A stretch of DNA of 64,000 nucleotides from Karalla daura (taxonomy: Eukaryota > Chordata > Actinopteri > Chaetodontiformes > Leiognathidae): positions 12,256,683 through 12,320,682 of the forward strand of contig CM055206.1 in NCBI GenBank assembly GCA_029224185.1, written 5' to 3'. The notes under the pieces were generated by a model. The model saw only the letters and a list, made by a program, of their open reading frames with translations, was not told where the DNA came from and did not search any database. Below are positions 26,114-38,115 of this stretch, in pieces. Numbering within the stretch: the stretch's first letter is position 1; the number at the start of each line of letters is the position of its first letter. Both the position numbers and the translations under genes were made by a program.

Positions 26114-26326
26114 CATGTTTGGCATGGGGACAAGAATAAAACTGCAGAACTATGTGGAATAGAATAGAATCAGACTGTATGAAAGAATGAGGTATCAATT
26201 ATTAATCATTTACTATAAATGAATAATTCAACTTTTAGAGAGAGGGAAACAAAAAGTGTTTCTCACTTAGTGTGAAGACAGGAAACAGGGTGAAACAGCC
26301 AGTCTGACTTGTTGTTCTCTCTGCAG

Positions 26327-26464
26327 ACGGACTGCTCCAGTGACAGCGAGAGCGAGGATAACTTCATAGTGGTTCCTCCACGAGACCACCTGGGCCTGGC
26401 CATCTTCTCCATGCTCTGCTGTTTCTGGCCTCTCGGGATTGCAGCATTTTACTTCTCACAGGGG
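26327..26464 (+). CDS. syndig1l: syndig1l coding exon 2 (residues 173-218)
   Basis: The acceptor CTGCAG ends at 26326 and the donor GTGAGG starts at 26465. The exon is 138 nt, 46 codons, phase 0 at both ends. It encodes an acidic serine segment, SSDSESEDNF (residues 176-185), typical of casein kinase 2 sites. This is followed by PPRDHLGLAIFSMLCCFWPL and the rest of the first hydrophobic segment, ending in FYFSQG. This is the most conserved part of the family. The cysteine pair at residues 203-204 corresponds to the juxtamembrane cysteines reported to be palmitoylated in SynDIG1. A CA repeat starts six bases into the following intron. Confidence 0.97.
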
Positions 26465-26470
26465 GTGAGG

Positions 26471-26503
26471 ACACACACACACACACACACACATACACAC
26501 ACA
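26471..26503 (+). repeat. (AC)n next to the exon 2 donor
   Basis: The repeat starts six bases after the exon 2 donor site and is interrupted once by AT. CA repeats are bound by hnRNP L, so it may influence use of this donor. Confidence 0.9.
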
Positions 26504-26677
26504 GCTACAAACCATTCGCACATCCAGACTTGTGTTTTGTCAGTGAATTATGTCGAGGTCTCACATAAAACACATACACACATTCTGATGGATTGGTAAA
26601 CATGTGAGCACAGTCAAAAAAAATGGTCTGCTATGCCACTCTGTGCATGACTCATCCCCCAAAATGTTAAGAGCTAT

Positions 26678-26681
26678 CACA

Positions 26682-26747
<66 letters not shown>
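26678..26747 (+). repeat. long (AC)n in syndig1l intron
   Basis: About 35 AC units with one interruption, 214 bases after exon 2. Confidence 0.95.
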
Positions 26748-26752
<5 letters not shown>

Positions 26753-28620
26753 CCGACAGCTGACGCTCTTACTGCCAACGCAAGGCCACTTTTAACTGAG
26801 CTCCCCATCAATAACTCAAGGCCAATCAGTAATGGCTGCTTGATGCTCTGTAAACAGGTTGAAAGCCACTTTTAGGAACGGTAAATAAATCACTTCCAAG
26901 GCACTATCCATAAACTCTGGGAAGAGGAGGTGTTCAAAATAGTTAGAGAAGACGGCCTTAGAACTGGCGGCGGCTTGGAGAGGTCTGGAGATGAACCCAA
27001 TTACAGGTGTGCAGAGGTATTAAAGGTGATGAGCGCTCCAGACGCGTTCAACAAGCTTGCTTGCGCTGCAGTTTAGCAAAGGAGAATATGTGCGGAGAAA
27101 TGCATGAAAATAGACATCCCCTGGGCTTTATTTATCAGAGTCTATTTGGCATTCCATGAGCAAAATACACTCTTTTGAAAAATGTCGAGAGCAAAAGCAA
27201 AGCGAATGTATTTACAGCTAAAATATCAGCTGTTACATCCGGAGCTAGGGTGCTAAATCTCTTAATGGGTGATAACTCTGCGTTCACAATATACGTTTAA
27301 CAAGGCAGCACTTTTAAAGATAACACTCCGGTGCCAAATATATTTAACTGTGATGCAAAGATGAAGCTGCATTATTACGAGCTGTGGAGACAGCACCTTC
27401 TTCTGAAACCTGTACAACTTTTGACTGCGATCTTTCAAGGCAGGCAGAGGCGATGCGGTTTCTTCTAAGGACTTTGCCGATACGTCCATTTGCTGACGAC
27501 ACTGGCAAACTGCATATAATGGATCTCCGATTGATTCCACCCGCACTTCCTCGCTCTTTTCAATTCTGTAGGAAACAAGTCCAATGTTGGCGTGTCAGTC
27601 AAACAAAGAGCGAAGGGTTTTCGCCCGCTTGTCTTTCCGTTAATCAATTCCGTGTCTGCTGTTTTGCTATCAACATGAAAAGGCCAAACATGTTGAAAAG
27701 GCCACCGGAGGCATGCAAACAAACATGCAGCCTATGTTTAAAAGTACACGTAAACAGAGACAAGCCAGCAACGGTCAAGTGAATTCATTGAATTGCTCCG
27801 TCTGCCCGACTATAAATTCCTATGAAAAGCTGGAGCGTTTAGCTGTCTTATCTGCAGGCACGAGTAGTGCGAGGCAGATTAAGGCAGTCAGTGAATTATC
27901 TTGTCAGGAGCTAATTTGATTCTTCCTGGGTAATTATGGGGAAGTGATGGCTATGTTTAGGGATGGATGGCTCTTCTGCCAATCTCTCTCCTTTCAAAGG
28001 TGCCGTCCAGAAGAGCTGTCAGGAAAAGATATGGATAGGGAGTCTGGGATCGCTTCATTTTATAGCTCAATAACCCAGTTCACTGGTCTTCCTTTTATTC
28101 AATCAGGGAGTTCGGAGAGCCTCTAACTAAATGAAGCAATTCTGTAGGAGGCAGCATGACGATATTGTACATTTTTAGCAGAGCACTGTTGGGAGTTTCA
28201 TTATCTGCATGAGCATCGATGCTCCGTTCTGAGATGGGATGCACTGATCCACAGCGCCAGAATGCATTACAATATGCAGAATATCAAAAATATAAAGCAA
28301 CTGTAGTTAAAGCAAGAGGTTCATGTGAAGCTGACGCTTGTATGTGTGGAAGCAGCGACTGCTACTCCTTGGTCGGCTTGTCACCATTATTATGGCAAAA
28401 TAAAAGGATTAGAACGTCATTATTCTGATCCCAAGGCCTTTTTTTAATTGTAAAAAGACTACCCAAACCATTTACTGTGTAGCAACGCCTGATGAATTGT
28501 TTAATTTAGATACATTTGGGCGAAGCAGATACAAACAAACAAGTAGCAACTATTAGATCAGTTGAATTGACTACAAATACTGGATAATGCCGGATGCTTT
28601 TTGGATGTAACAGTTCAGAA

Positions 28621-28942
28621 TAGAGCTGCATAACAAATCAGTTAAATGGTTATTATGAAAGAAACCAATAATCATCAACTAGTTTAATGAAGTAATTATT
28701 TGATTTAGTATTAAAAGAGACTGGTTTTTCAAACCCAAACCCTTTCTTCATAAGAAATTAAGTCAGAATGATCTGATCTCAGCTTCTTAAAAGTGAATAT
28801 TTTCTGGCTTATTTAGTCCTCTTTGACAGAAAATTGCTTAAAAGAGGACAAAATGTGGTATTAGAAAACCCTGCCTTGGTCTAGAACGTTTTGTAAACCA
28901 AAGAACTAAACCATTAGGCGAGAAATCATTAGTCATTTGTAG
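28621..28942. mobile_element. degraded hAT-type MITE
   Basis: The left end, TAGAGCTGCATAAC, and the right end, which reads like a decayed form of TTAGTTGCAG, resemble the fish elements bounded by GGGCTGCAACTAACGATTAT. The interior, with GTCAGAATGATCTGATCTCA and a poly-purine middle, also recalls that family. Identification is from memory. Ends are badly decayed and no target duplication is obvious. Confidence 0.5.
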
Positions 28943-29316
28943 GATTTGTTTTGAAATGTGGCTAAAATAACAAGGAATTCGAGAGTTGCAGTTTTGCCAA
29001 CTGGCCTCAAAACTTCCATCAACTTTCTCTCCGTGTCAAAGTTTTTATCTGTGGAGGCAGTGAGAGCAGATGCATGATGGGATTAGACAAGGACAGCGGA
29101 GTGAGCCGGGGAGAAGAGTTTGGAAATGATAGCACATCAGCTTTGTCACTTAGTCCGAGGACATTTACAAACAAACAGGTTAGCGACTGTAATGGAGTCT
29201 GAGGACGGCAGATCAATAGTGTTTTTGTCCCACTGGAAGGTCAGACCTAGTCAGACAGAAAGCTGCTGCAAGGCCTCCGAAGAGGGGAGTGAAGCAAGGG
29301 CATGGAGACACATGGA

Positions 29317-29346
29317 GACACACACACACACACACTTTCTCTCTCA

Positions 29347-29382
<36 letters not shown>

Positions 29383-29383
29383 G
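29317..29383. repeat. (CA)n(CT)n(CA)n compound microsatellite
   Basis: A CT core is flanked by CA tracts on both sides. A further short CA tract lies at about 29508-29523. Confidence 0.9.
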
Positions 29384-30336
29384 GCATACATTCATCTGTT
29401 GCTTGAAATGGCTCGTATCCTATTTCTGAAGGACAAAATCGTTATTTCTGTGTAATGTCTTTATGGTAAATAGTGCTTTGCAGTTTAACAATTCAGCGTT
29501 AAACGCCCACACACACACACACAGCTGAATAAAATACCATCAATGTCTGGGGAAAATTAGCTTGGAGCATTTGATTGGGTAGCAGAATTGAGTTTCAATT
29601 ATTGTCACTAATAGGGTGAGTGTTTTGTTTGCGGATGCTGATAAATGTTTCTCTCCACTCGGAGACATCTGCGCTGGAAAGTGTAGGGTTGGGAAGCCGC
29701 AGCGATTCCTTTCACGATTATGCAAATAAGACTCCCCTGAAGTTGTCTCACGGCATACGAGTCATCATAATGGATGAAAATGAATGAGCTAATTACTGTG
29801 CGAACAGTTTATGTATTTGCATATGTGTCTGTGTGCGGGAGGTCGGGAGACAGACACGGAGCGAGGGTGAGATCTGAGGCTTTATGCGGTGTGAGGAAAA
29901 AAAACAAAAACGTGAAGGGCTCTGAATTGACTTCTCCAAGCACATTGCAATGCGAGTCTCCATTCAGCCGCGTCTGAGATGCTATCTTTTTTTCTTTTTT
30001 TTTCTCTGTGACACCACATTTCAATCATTTTGTCAAGGTTGTGGAGATAAAGCCTCAGCGCCGCTAACCATTTCCTCTCAAAATCCTCACATTGACATAT
30101 ATGATACGCTATGTTATACAATGAGAGCGCGCATGCTCACCTTACCTTAACTCACTGTGTTTACATTGCGAGCTTCCTGAAGGAATTATTGGTTGGGAGA
30201 CGAATAAATCAATTACAAATACAAGGAGGCATGTGCCCTTCAAGTGTGTTTTCTTTCATTGGAGGAAATGAAACTGTCCACTGTCACAGCATGACTCTCT
30301 CTCTGGATTTCTCCCTTCCTGAAGACCTTGCTGGAG

Positions 30337-30369
30337 GTGTGCATGTGTGTGTGTGTGTGTGTGTGTGTG
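30337..30369. repeat. (GT)n microsatellite
   Basis: GT units with one early interruption. Confidence 0.9.
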
Positions 30370-33300
30370 ATGCATCCTCAAAGGGATAATGTGCTGTCTT
30401 GTTTCGAAAGCAAATTCAAACCTAATTTCCCACGAGGCCTCCATAAGAGCACTTTTGTTTCAATAATTACTGTATTGACACGGAGGCCGCCTTGGATACT
30501 TTATCCTTTGTCAAGATTTACTTCTTGACCTTTTCGAGGCATTTATCAGAAAAGTCTTTTCCCGTCTTCAAAACCATGGCACTAATGAAACACACAGTGG
30601 AAAGACCTTGTGCATGTGTGTGTTTCAGCAGTTAATGGCGAATCGAGGCTTTTATATTTATTATTTATTTATAATTCTTCTGAAAAAGGCTCTTTGGGAC
30701 AGAAAGTGAGCTGCTTTGTGAGGAGAAATAATTCAGCCACGCTGGTTTTCTCAGCTAAAATGCAACACGTAATGTTGTAAGCCTGCTTCTCATTCCACTT
30801 AAACTTGAATTAACTACATATGCAATCACGCTTCCCAAACAAATGTAGTGTTTGCTTTGCTTGACAGCACTTCACGATGATATTTGAGACATTTCTGTGG
30901 TTTTTTTTATCTCAACAGGGGAGCAGGGGTGGAAAAGCCGGGCTTAACACAGCTCACTTTATGTCAAGTGTAATTTCCATCTGTCTCAGTGAATTAAGTT
31001 AATGAGAACCTGCAGACAGAGTGATCGGGATACAGGCACCAGCAGGGAATAGTAGAGTATGGAGGGGAGTTCACTGACTTCAGCAACTGCCCTGCCTCGG
31101 TTTTCATGACTGTAGTGCAAATGCGACAAGGCTGTGAATAAAACAACGCGTTTTATAATTCAAGGTGCAATGTAAAGATGAAACGGTGACAGCAAATATT
31201 AAATATTCATGAAAAACATTGGTATAGATTCCAAAACAATGGCAGATCGATCAAAAACAGTGTCACGTCCGTGGGTGTTCATTGTTGCTGTTGAATTACA
31301 AAATGAAAAGTTAGATTCACTCGCATAGAAAGCAGTTCGTTAAAACCGAGTGTTTTGTAGCAGTTCGTGTGGGTCGGGATCGTGGTTGCAAAGGTAAATA
31401 TCCCTCAGCTTCTCCGTGGGAATATCAACGCGCTCCCAAAAAGACTGTGAGCTACGTTCAGGTACCTGAGGCTCTCCCTGAGCTGAACGGAGAGAGCAGC
31501 TAAATAGGAAAAGCGATTTTTGATCTTCTCATTTCTGCCGTGATGGGTCGGATCAGGCTTCCTGAAAAAGAAGAAGAAGAGGAAGAGACGTCATTAGAAG
31601 CGCTTTCATCCGCCGCCTGCGAGCAAGCGAGCGAGCGAGGCGCAGGGTCAGACGAAGGACTAACGTCGAGCTTGTTGTGAATGAGACACCTAACCTTGTC
31701 TATTTTGGAGCTACCGGATAACTTCTCTCCATTTTGTTTCCTGTCTTTTTTTATAAGAGGCAGAGGTGTCAGTGGTAGATCCTTACATCGGTGTCGGTGT
31801 CAGACTCTCACTTCGCACATTGGCTCCATTATCGTCTGAGCCAATTCTACGGAGCGAAATGACAGAAGGTCATTATAAGCTACATTACGAACTGCGTCGG
31901 CATACATTCAGCACATTAGCGTTCTAATAAATTATGGCTGTGAATGTGCCAGGCTGTTCACACCGGCGGACCTCATCGACTAGAAAACAAATCGATAGAT
32001 TAAGATGTGACGCTTTTGTAATGAAATATGACAGAAATTAGTTTAGGTGAAGTCAATGGCGATGGAAAATGGGAACGCCGATACTCAGTCCAAACACTGT
32101 CACTGTGAAATTATCTATTGTTGTCAGCGTGTGTATGTTCTGCCTCAGTGCTGACCTGCATCCAGCTATAGAAATGAAAGCAACAAATCAAACTAGGCAT
32201 CGCTGCAGGATAACCAGCACAAATCCAACACACAAATAGAGATAAAACTGAATTTGATCGTTTACTAATCATTGGAAAACAACACAAAGAAACAATACAT
32301 TTAGCGATCCGCCTCATCAACCTCATCGATTTTTGGAAGAAATATGCTTCTTGTTAAATGAATACCCACAAACTGCTTCAAAGTTGGGATAGAAGTAACA
32401 AAATAAAGCATGCTTTATGCTTCCCCATTGCGTCTGCCCCATAGAAAGTTGAGCCCCCCACGTTTCGGACTGCCTGTAAATGTTACGCTAGATGGCCATT
32501 TAAAAAAAAAACAACTCTTCAGTCACAGTCACAAACCCAATGAGTTGCAGACACACTCCAAATACACGTGGGACACGGCACATATAACTAGATTCACTGG
32601 TAGTAGACCGCAAACTATGACTGGTATTACATTTAGGGTTTCTACAATAGCACCTTGTTGATTAGGAAGTTAAGAAAAACTATTCAACGCTTCAAGTCAA
32701 TTCTTGGGAGATTTCGACCATACTTCGGATTTGTTCAGATCCTGAATTGTGATCATCCGTGGCTTACAATACGTATCTTCTATGCCATGGTTTCACTTCA
32801 TGAATCAGTCCAGCACAGGCTCATTGCTCCCTCTGATGTTTAGCTCGGGGTGCTTGTTGTTGCTGCACCATGTGATGAAGCTCTCTGTCAATCCTCCGCC
32901 CTCCTCTCCAACAACAGCCAGAGGCTTCTCCCTGGAAGCTGCTCACTGGAGTTAAACATGTCAATATAGCGATTGCCTCCATCCACACATTGGGTTCGAT
33001 ACCTTTTACCAAAATAGGTAAAGTCTCCGATACATATATTACAGACTCTGGACCGACATGGGTTTTAAGTGCAACTTGATTGATCGGTGGGGGTGTGCTG
33101 CCACAATTCAGTCATCAATTTCTTTCAAAATCATCACATACACGCAGGATGAACACTAATTAACACCCATGAACCATTTAAATGCTGCTGTTGTATGAAT
33201 GTTGCAACAGGGACATTAACAATTCACTCATTACTCCTACATTAACTATGACTTGGAGTAATTAAGTTCTGAGTGAATGCCTAATCATTTAGCATTGTTT

Positions 33301-34224
33301 GGATTCGACGTCTGTTTTGTTGCGAGCATGTTGGGTTGTGACCCCGTGCCTTCTTGAGGCGTCAGAAGAGGGAACGCCACTAACGTAATGAGCCGAAGCA
33401 GGAAAAAGAAACACCTCTTATTGATGAGCTTGATTTTGTTGTTATTTTCACGTAATCCTCCCAGACCCAACAGCAGCGTGTTTCATGTAGATAAAATCTG
33501 TAATATCTGCTGTCTAAGACTGGCTCGCGCTGTACGGTAGAGGTTTTCAAAAGCAGATGTTATTTAAGTAGCTGGGTTAAAACAACACCCCACAGGGGAC
33601 CTATATGTGCCTACAGTGGGATGTAAAACTGCACTATAACCTTAAATTCCAAGCAACTAGGTCGTGCCGAAGGGGGTTGTTATGTGGGGAAAAATAAGAA
33701 CACACCAAGATGCAGCTCTTTAATGACCTATATAAGCACTTACGTTTTTGAGATTTCACCTTTTAGAGGAAGTCGCAGATGAATTCCCATCGTAACGTGC
33801 CCTGCATGTTCTTCTTATGGAGTCTTTTAGAGGCTTGAAAGATGTTCTATTGCACTTGTTTGTTGAGGTGTTTTCATTTTAATTAGAAAAGGCGAACAAT
33901 CAGCTTTTCATGTGCCATTCATCATTCAGCCCCAGCAGCTGATATGGCTGTAACCTCCGGTTCTTGACATTTTCACTCTAATTGCCATTTTTTAGTCCTG
34001 CCATGCATGATGAGCTCTCCGGGGCTACGCCGAGTCGCTCAGTCAATGGGCCCATCCTTGAACAGCAGTCCCTCTTTTTTTTTCCTCTTTCCCACACAGC
34101 CGCAGAAATACTAGACAGCATCTGTAATTATGGTTCTTTTTTGAAAAAATGGGTCAGTCTACCTCCTGAGGTCCCTCAAAACTCTCTTTCTCACTTTCTT
34201 CTCTCGTATTTTCCTCCTCTGCAG

Positions 34225-34383
34225 ACCACCAAGGCGGTGAACAAAGGTGACTTCCCGCTGGCCAACATCGCTTCCCGACGGGCTTTGTTCCTGGCTGCCC
34301 TCTCCATCACTATAGGCACGGGTGTGTACGTGGGGGTGGTGGTAGCTCTCATCGCCTACCTGTCGAAACCAGGACACATATAG
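34225..34383 (+). CDS. syndig1l: syndig1l coding exon 3 with stop (residues 219-270)
   Basis: A strong pyrimidine tract and CTGCAG end at 34224, and the exon starts in phase 0 with TTKAVNKGDFPLANIASRRA. Residues of about 238-265 form the second hydrophobic segment (LFLAALSITIGTGVYVGVVV and on to ALIAYL). The protein ends SKPGHI before TAG at 34381-34383. The SRRALFLA and SITIGTGVYVGV blocks are characteristic of the SynDIG1 family. In SynDIG1 this C-terminal segment is thought to associate with the membrane with the C-terminus exposed outside; the same is inferred here. Confidence 0.97.
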   Translation, partial: TTKAVNKGDFPLANIASRRALFLAALSITIGTGVYVGVVVALIAYLSKPGHI

Positions 34384-34504
34384 CAGTCGAGCCATCCCTT
34401 CCCTCCACACTCCTCCGGGGAGCCCAGGAGGAGCACAACCCTCCTCCTGGGAACGGCGATGCTCCTGCAGACTTGGAGGAAAGTTGTTTTTTTTGTTTTT
34501 TTTT

Positions 34505-34523
34505 GGGGGGGGTGGGGTGGGGG
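34505..34523 (+). promoter_or_regulatory. G-quadruplex candidate in 3' UTR
   Basis: Eight G, T, four G, T, five G follow a T-rich run, about 120 nt after the stop codon and on the transcript strand. The pattern satisfies four runs of at least three G with short loops, so an RNA quadruplex is possible. Confidence 0.45.
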
Positions 34524-36996
34524 TGTACAGTTTTTCTCTCCACCTTCCTTTCGTTCCAGCCTCGTCTCCCTACAGGCCCTCTGTCAGCTGAGATTAGCTA
34601 CAGTGACTGGAGAGAGGTCGACCTGGAGGGTGAGATGGAGACGGAATTGAAGATGGGGCAAAGGTTTTTCTGGTGAGGCGGGGAGGGTTGGAGTAGCGGA
34701 AGTATTCCATGTTGGAGTCCACTTTGCATCCCATTGACTAAAAACCCCTGTTGGCTTCATCGTCTCTGGATTTAGAACTTCAAACAAAGACTTGGAAGAG
34801 ACTGGAGGTGAAAACTCCCTGACTTGATCTGAAGTCGAGACGAGTTAGAAGTGAACACAAATCACTCTTGTAATGTCTCCATGTTGTTATTTGAGCTGCA
34901 GATCAGTTTGTAGCCTCAGCGTGGAGTTTCCTCGCCTCCTGCCATCACTATCTGCTGCCCAGGAAACATCTTTAATAGACTCTACACCTCCCTCATTAAC
35001 TTAAAAAACAAAAAAAAAGCGTTTTTTTCTGGGCTCATGTTTGATGTCCTCACTAACTGTCTCCTCAATCATGACCAAGGACAGCTTTCATTTCTGGAGA
35101 AATGATAGAAAGGAAAAATATCCAGAACAACAGACTACATTTCTGATCGATGGAGAAAAAAAGCTCTGAGAGGAAAAAAAAAGAAAACACATATGATCAG
35201 AAGCCATTTTTGTCTCACTGAACAATATGCACTGGCATGAATTTCAAGAATGTGAATAGAGCCTCAGGCTTGTATTTTACCTCGGTGAAGGTGTCCGTCC
35301 ATTAAACACATGCCCTGAAATCTAACAAAACCTGTTCATGCCAGATATGGATAGCCTACGTACACGCAAATGTGCTTCGTTTTAATGTGTGTCTCTTTTT
35401 GTGTTTCCCTGCTGTCTAAAGCCACCTTGATAAATCTTGCTTTAAGGAACGTTTATTTATTGCCTTTGAACTAAAGCACAGACGCAAGGTGGCCAGATGG
35501 TCAGAAATTCAGGGGGAAAACAGCGCACAGAGAAGACTCAGAGAAACGCTGCGTCTGGTCTGAACTGAGATCTTCACAGGGAGGGACTTAAACATCCGAT
35601 AGATAATGCAATTAAAAAAAAATAAACCGCCGGCCATCCATTTCCTCCAGGGCTGCACATATAAACAAAGTGTAGCAGTCGGACAGCTTTGAATTAAGCT
35701 GCGATCAATTATCCTTTGCATGACTGTAGCTATACCAACAGTGCGCTGCCACGCATGATGGATTGGATTTGAAACTTGTTTTTTGTTTTTTTCTTCTTGT
35801 CCGATCATAAAAAAGCTGAAATTAAAATTGATCAGGCTGCAACGCTTTACCCTTCATTCCCCAATTCAGCTATCAAAACAGAAGTCATTTTACAGTAATA
35901 ATAAAGCAGAAGGATGTTTCAATTTGCGCCCACACAAGTTCAAGATGAATAAAGTCCCTGATTCTCTCTGTGCGAAGGGCTTATTAATAACTGGGAGTTG
36001 AGTTGCAGACAGGTAGTTGCAGGTTCAAGCAGCGACGCCCCGAGAGGTGACATTTTACACTTAGTTTCTCTGCACAGATGCTGCATTAGTCATACCTGAC
36101 ATTTATGGTGCACAATTAGCTCACTGTAATGGCTTTTTCTGAAGGAATTTCTGCTCTCGGGAGCATAGACCTAAAATAGCACAACCACATTAATTTCACT
36201 AATAAGCCTCTTCTGCCATCACTGGTTGCTGTCAAACCCTGCAAGTAAACAATCCATTTACACATCCCGGGCTCTGTGAACAATTTAGAATAAACACGTT
36301 AAGTCAGCTCTGCTGTTACCAAGAGTGAACGTATCCATATTCCCCAGTGTGCTTTGTTTGAGTAAAACTGCAGCTGAGGCTCTGAGCTCCTCTCGAATTT
36401 CTTTTTTGGCTGCCATTTCCAGAGGCAGTTCAGCTGTATTTAAAGCCCTGAGATTCTGGCTTTCTGTTCATCAGTGTATATGTTTGGCCTTATCACCTCT
36501 GACCCCCTTGCCAACACATGTTGCGGTGGTAAACCCATGAGCTGCTGATTCCCTGTCAGTGTACGCACACACACCATGACCATCACTGTACCTGTGGAGA
36601 AAGGTGTGTGCTTTCATCTCACAGAGAAACATTTTTCTTTTTTTTTCTTTTTTTTTTTACCCCCCCCACAGCTGATAGTGATGAACATGCTTTGTGTTAC
36701 GTAGAGTGTCATTCAAATGTGTTTCTACCCGGCTTCTTTGGCAACCTGGTATTGTACAATGTGTTATAACAGTATGCGGGTTGCAGTGCCGTTATTTTCC
36801 TCCCTTTGTGATGAGCTGCTGTACACATCCAAGCAACAAAGACATTTTGCCTCAACGCCGGGGTGATAGTGCTCTCTACGTGTTGTGCTATTCAGCCGCA
36901 TCTAAGATGACATTCTGGTTTTCTTTTCAGTTATTGTTATTATTATTATTCCATTTTATTTACGTCTTTTTTTTCTTTTCTTGTGTGAAGGCAATA

Positions 36997-37004
36997 TGTA
37001 CATA
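36997..37004 (+). promoter_or_regulatory. Pumilio-type element in 3' UTR
   Basis: TGTACATA fits the Pumilio consensus TGTANATA and lies just before the poly(A) signal, a common location for repression sites in neuronal transcripts. It is short, so chance occurrence is possible. Confidence 0.35.
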
Positions 37005-37009
37005 GTGCA

Positions 37010-37043
37010 AATAAAAACATGTTGAAATGTAATGAGAAATAAA
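37010..37043 (+). terminator. paired polyadenylation signals
   Basis: AATAAA occurs at 37010-37015 and 37038-37043, preceded by TGTA at 36997-37000, which suits a CFIm contact. The 27-base spacing and the AU-rich approach look like a genuine poly(A) region for syndig1l. Cleavage would be expected at about 37025-37065. Confidence 0.55.
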
Positions 37044-37338
37044 CCAGAAAGGAAGGATGGCCTTTCTTAAAAGCAGCAACACAACTGTTTTTTTTTTCTG
37101 TTTTTTTGCAATCTCTGTGGTTTATATAACATGAAGCGCCAGTGCTGGATTCATATCCGCACAGCCCTCCGCATGCCGAGAGAAAGCGGCTGAGTAATTG
37201 AGATGCTTGAATTGTCCTTAAAGCGAACGCAAACACAGACTGAGTCACGGCGTGTAGGTGTTTTTCTTTTTTTTGATTTTTTTTTGGCAGAAAGAGACGA
37301 GAGGAGCAGCTCTGAAATTTTGGAAGCTGCAGTGTTCT

Positions 37339-37339
37339 C

Positions 37340-37372
<33 letters not shown>

Positions 37373-37387
37373 GAGAGAGAGAGAGCA
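37339..37387. repeat. (GA)n microsatellite
   Basis: A purine tract of GA units with a GGG interruption, just past the inferred syndig1l 3' end, inside moderately CpG-rich sequence. Confidence 0.9.
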
Positions 37388-38115
37388 GCTCTCTTTGTGC
37401 CGTCGCCACCTCGGTTGTTGGAGGTGAATGCGGAGCGGCGCTCGGCTGAGTGTTTCCCTCGCCACAACAATGCTCGTCCAGGACAAACCGACACTTTGCA
37501 GCAGCTACGCCCAGACACGATGAGTGGGCCTCGAACTGCTCTGTTTTTGTTTTCCTCCGTTACGCTCTCTCTCTTTTTTTTTATTCGACAGCGTTTAACG
37601 GGACTTCATTAGTTTGAGCAAATGCAATCTTTTCTTGTCGTTTTGCTGTCTGTTTTCAGCTGTTAAATTATTCCATTCAGTCAACTGTTTCAGCCGTTTA
37701 ATCATTAATTTTTCTCCACTTTTCAGGCCCTCATATTGTGACAGAAACAGATTAATGGACAATTCATCATATGAAAGTTTTCATCCATTAGATTTGTAAC
37801 AGGTTCTCTGCCTATCCTCGAAAGCCTGGAAAAAATAAGTGGCTAAAACATGGAAAATGGGAGAACACCATTATGTCATAGAAGATACGTATTGCAAGCC
37901 ACCAAACCTTGAATTTCCCTGGAAATGTATGTCTCCTCCCTCTGCTGCTCTCTACCCTGTGAGTCAACACAGATGGTATGCAACAGCATGATAAATTATG
38001 GCCACAGACTGCACATCTTTAAAATGAGACTTCTGGGATCGAAAGAGGAATAATCATGAAAACAGTCTGGGTACATGTACAAAATGCACCATGCAAAAGA
38101 TGTCTAGTGCATCGT

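Larger units (their letters stand above)
7451..26326 (+). other. syndig1l: syndig1l intron between coding exons 1 and 2
   Basis: This 18,876-base phase-0 intron is bounded by GT and AG. It contains two hAT-type relics, two related fish repeats ending near CCATTTACCA, a SINE near its 3' end and several dinucleotide repeats, listed separately. No coding exon was recognised in it. The stretches 8702-14440, 16130-18400 and 20700-25750 hold only unclassified A+T-rich sequence as far as I can see. Confidence 0.85.
26465..34224 (+). other. syndig1l: syndig1l intron between coding exons 2 and 3
   Basis: This 7,760-base phase-0 intron starts GTGAGG and ends CTGCAG. It opens with CA repeats and contains a degraded hAT-type element at 28621-28942 and CA/CT/GT microsatellites. 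A modestly CpG-rich patch with a CRE-like GACGTCA lies at about 31580-31680. No other gene was seen; 31700-33980 holds nothing I can name. Confidence 0.85.
6780..37060 (+). other. syndig1l: syndig1l transcription unit (supported part)
   Basis: This is the extent of the supported gene from the acceptor of the first coding exon to the probable cleavage site. Three coding exons of 172, 46 and 52 codons join in phase 0 to give a 270-residue protein. The N-terminus MENLSELQNPLL and the FYFSQG end of the middle exon resemble SYNDIG1L (TMEM90A/capucin) rather than SYNDIG1 as I remember the two families. The product belongs to the dispanin/CD225-like membrane proteins. SynDIG1 itself organises AMPA receptors at excitatory synapses; the role of the L paralogue is less well known. 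The human protein is about 238 residues, and the extra length here is mostly a glycine-rich insert. The 5' exon and the 3' end are inferred. Confidence 0.93.
34384..37060 (+). other. syndig1l: syndig1l probable 3' UTR
   Basis: No coding potential is visible between the stop and about 37060. The stretch contains a G-rich run at 34505-34523, a T/C tract ending in an acceptor-like AG at 36670-36671, a TTATTATT-type AU-rich segment at about 36930-36952, a Pumilio-type TGTACATA at 36997-37004, and paired AATAAA signals. Earlier AATAAA hexamers at 35621, 35900, 35948 and 36289 could give shorter 3' ends. The length is inferred; cDNA would settle it. Confidence 0.55.

Noticed and set aside
36633..36671. 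Strong acceptor-like T/C tract and CACAG inside the 3' UTR
   Set aside because: No open frame or donor follows; more likely a simple pyrimidine tract.
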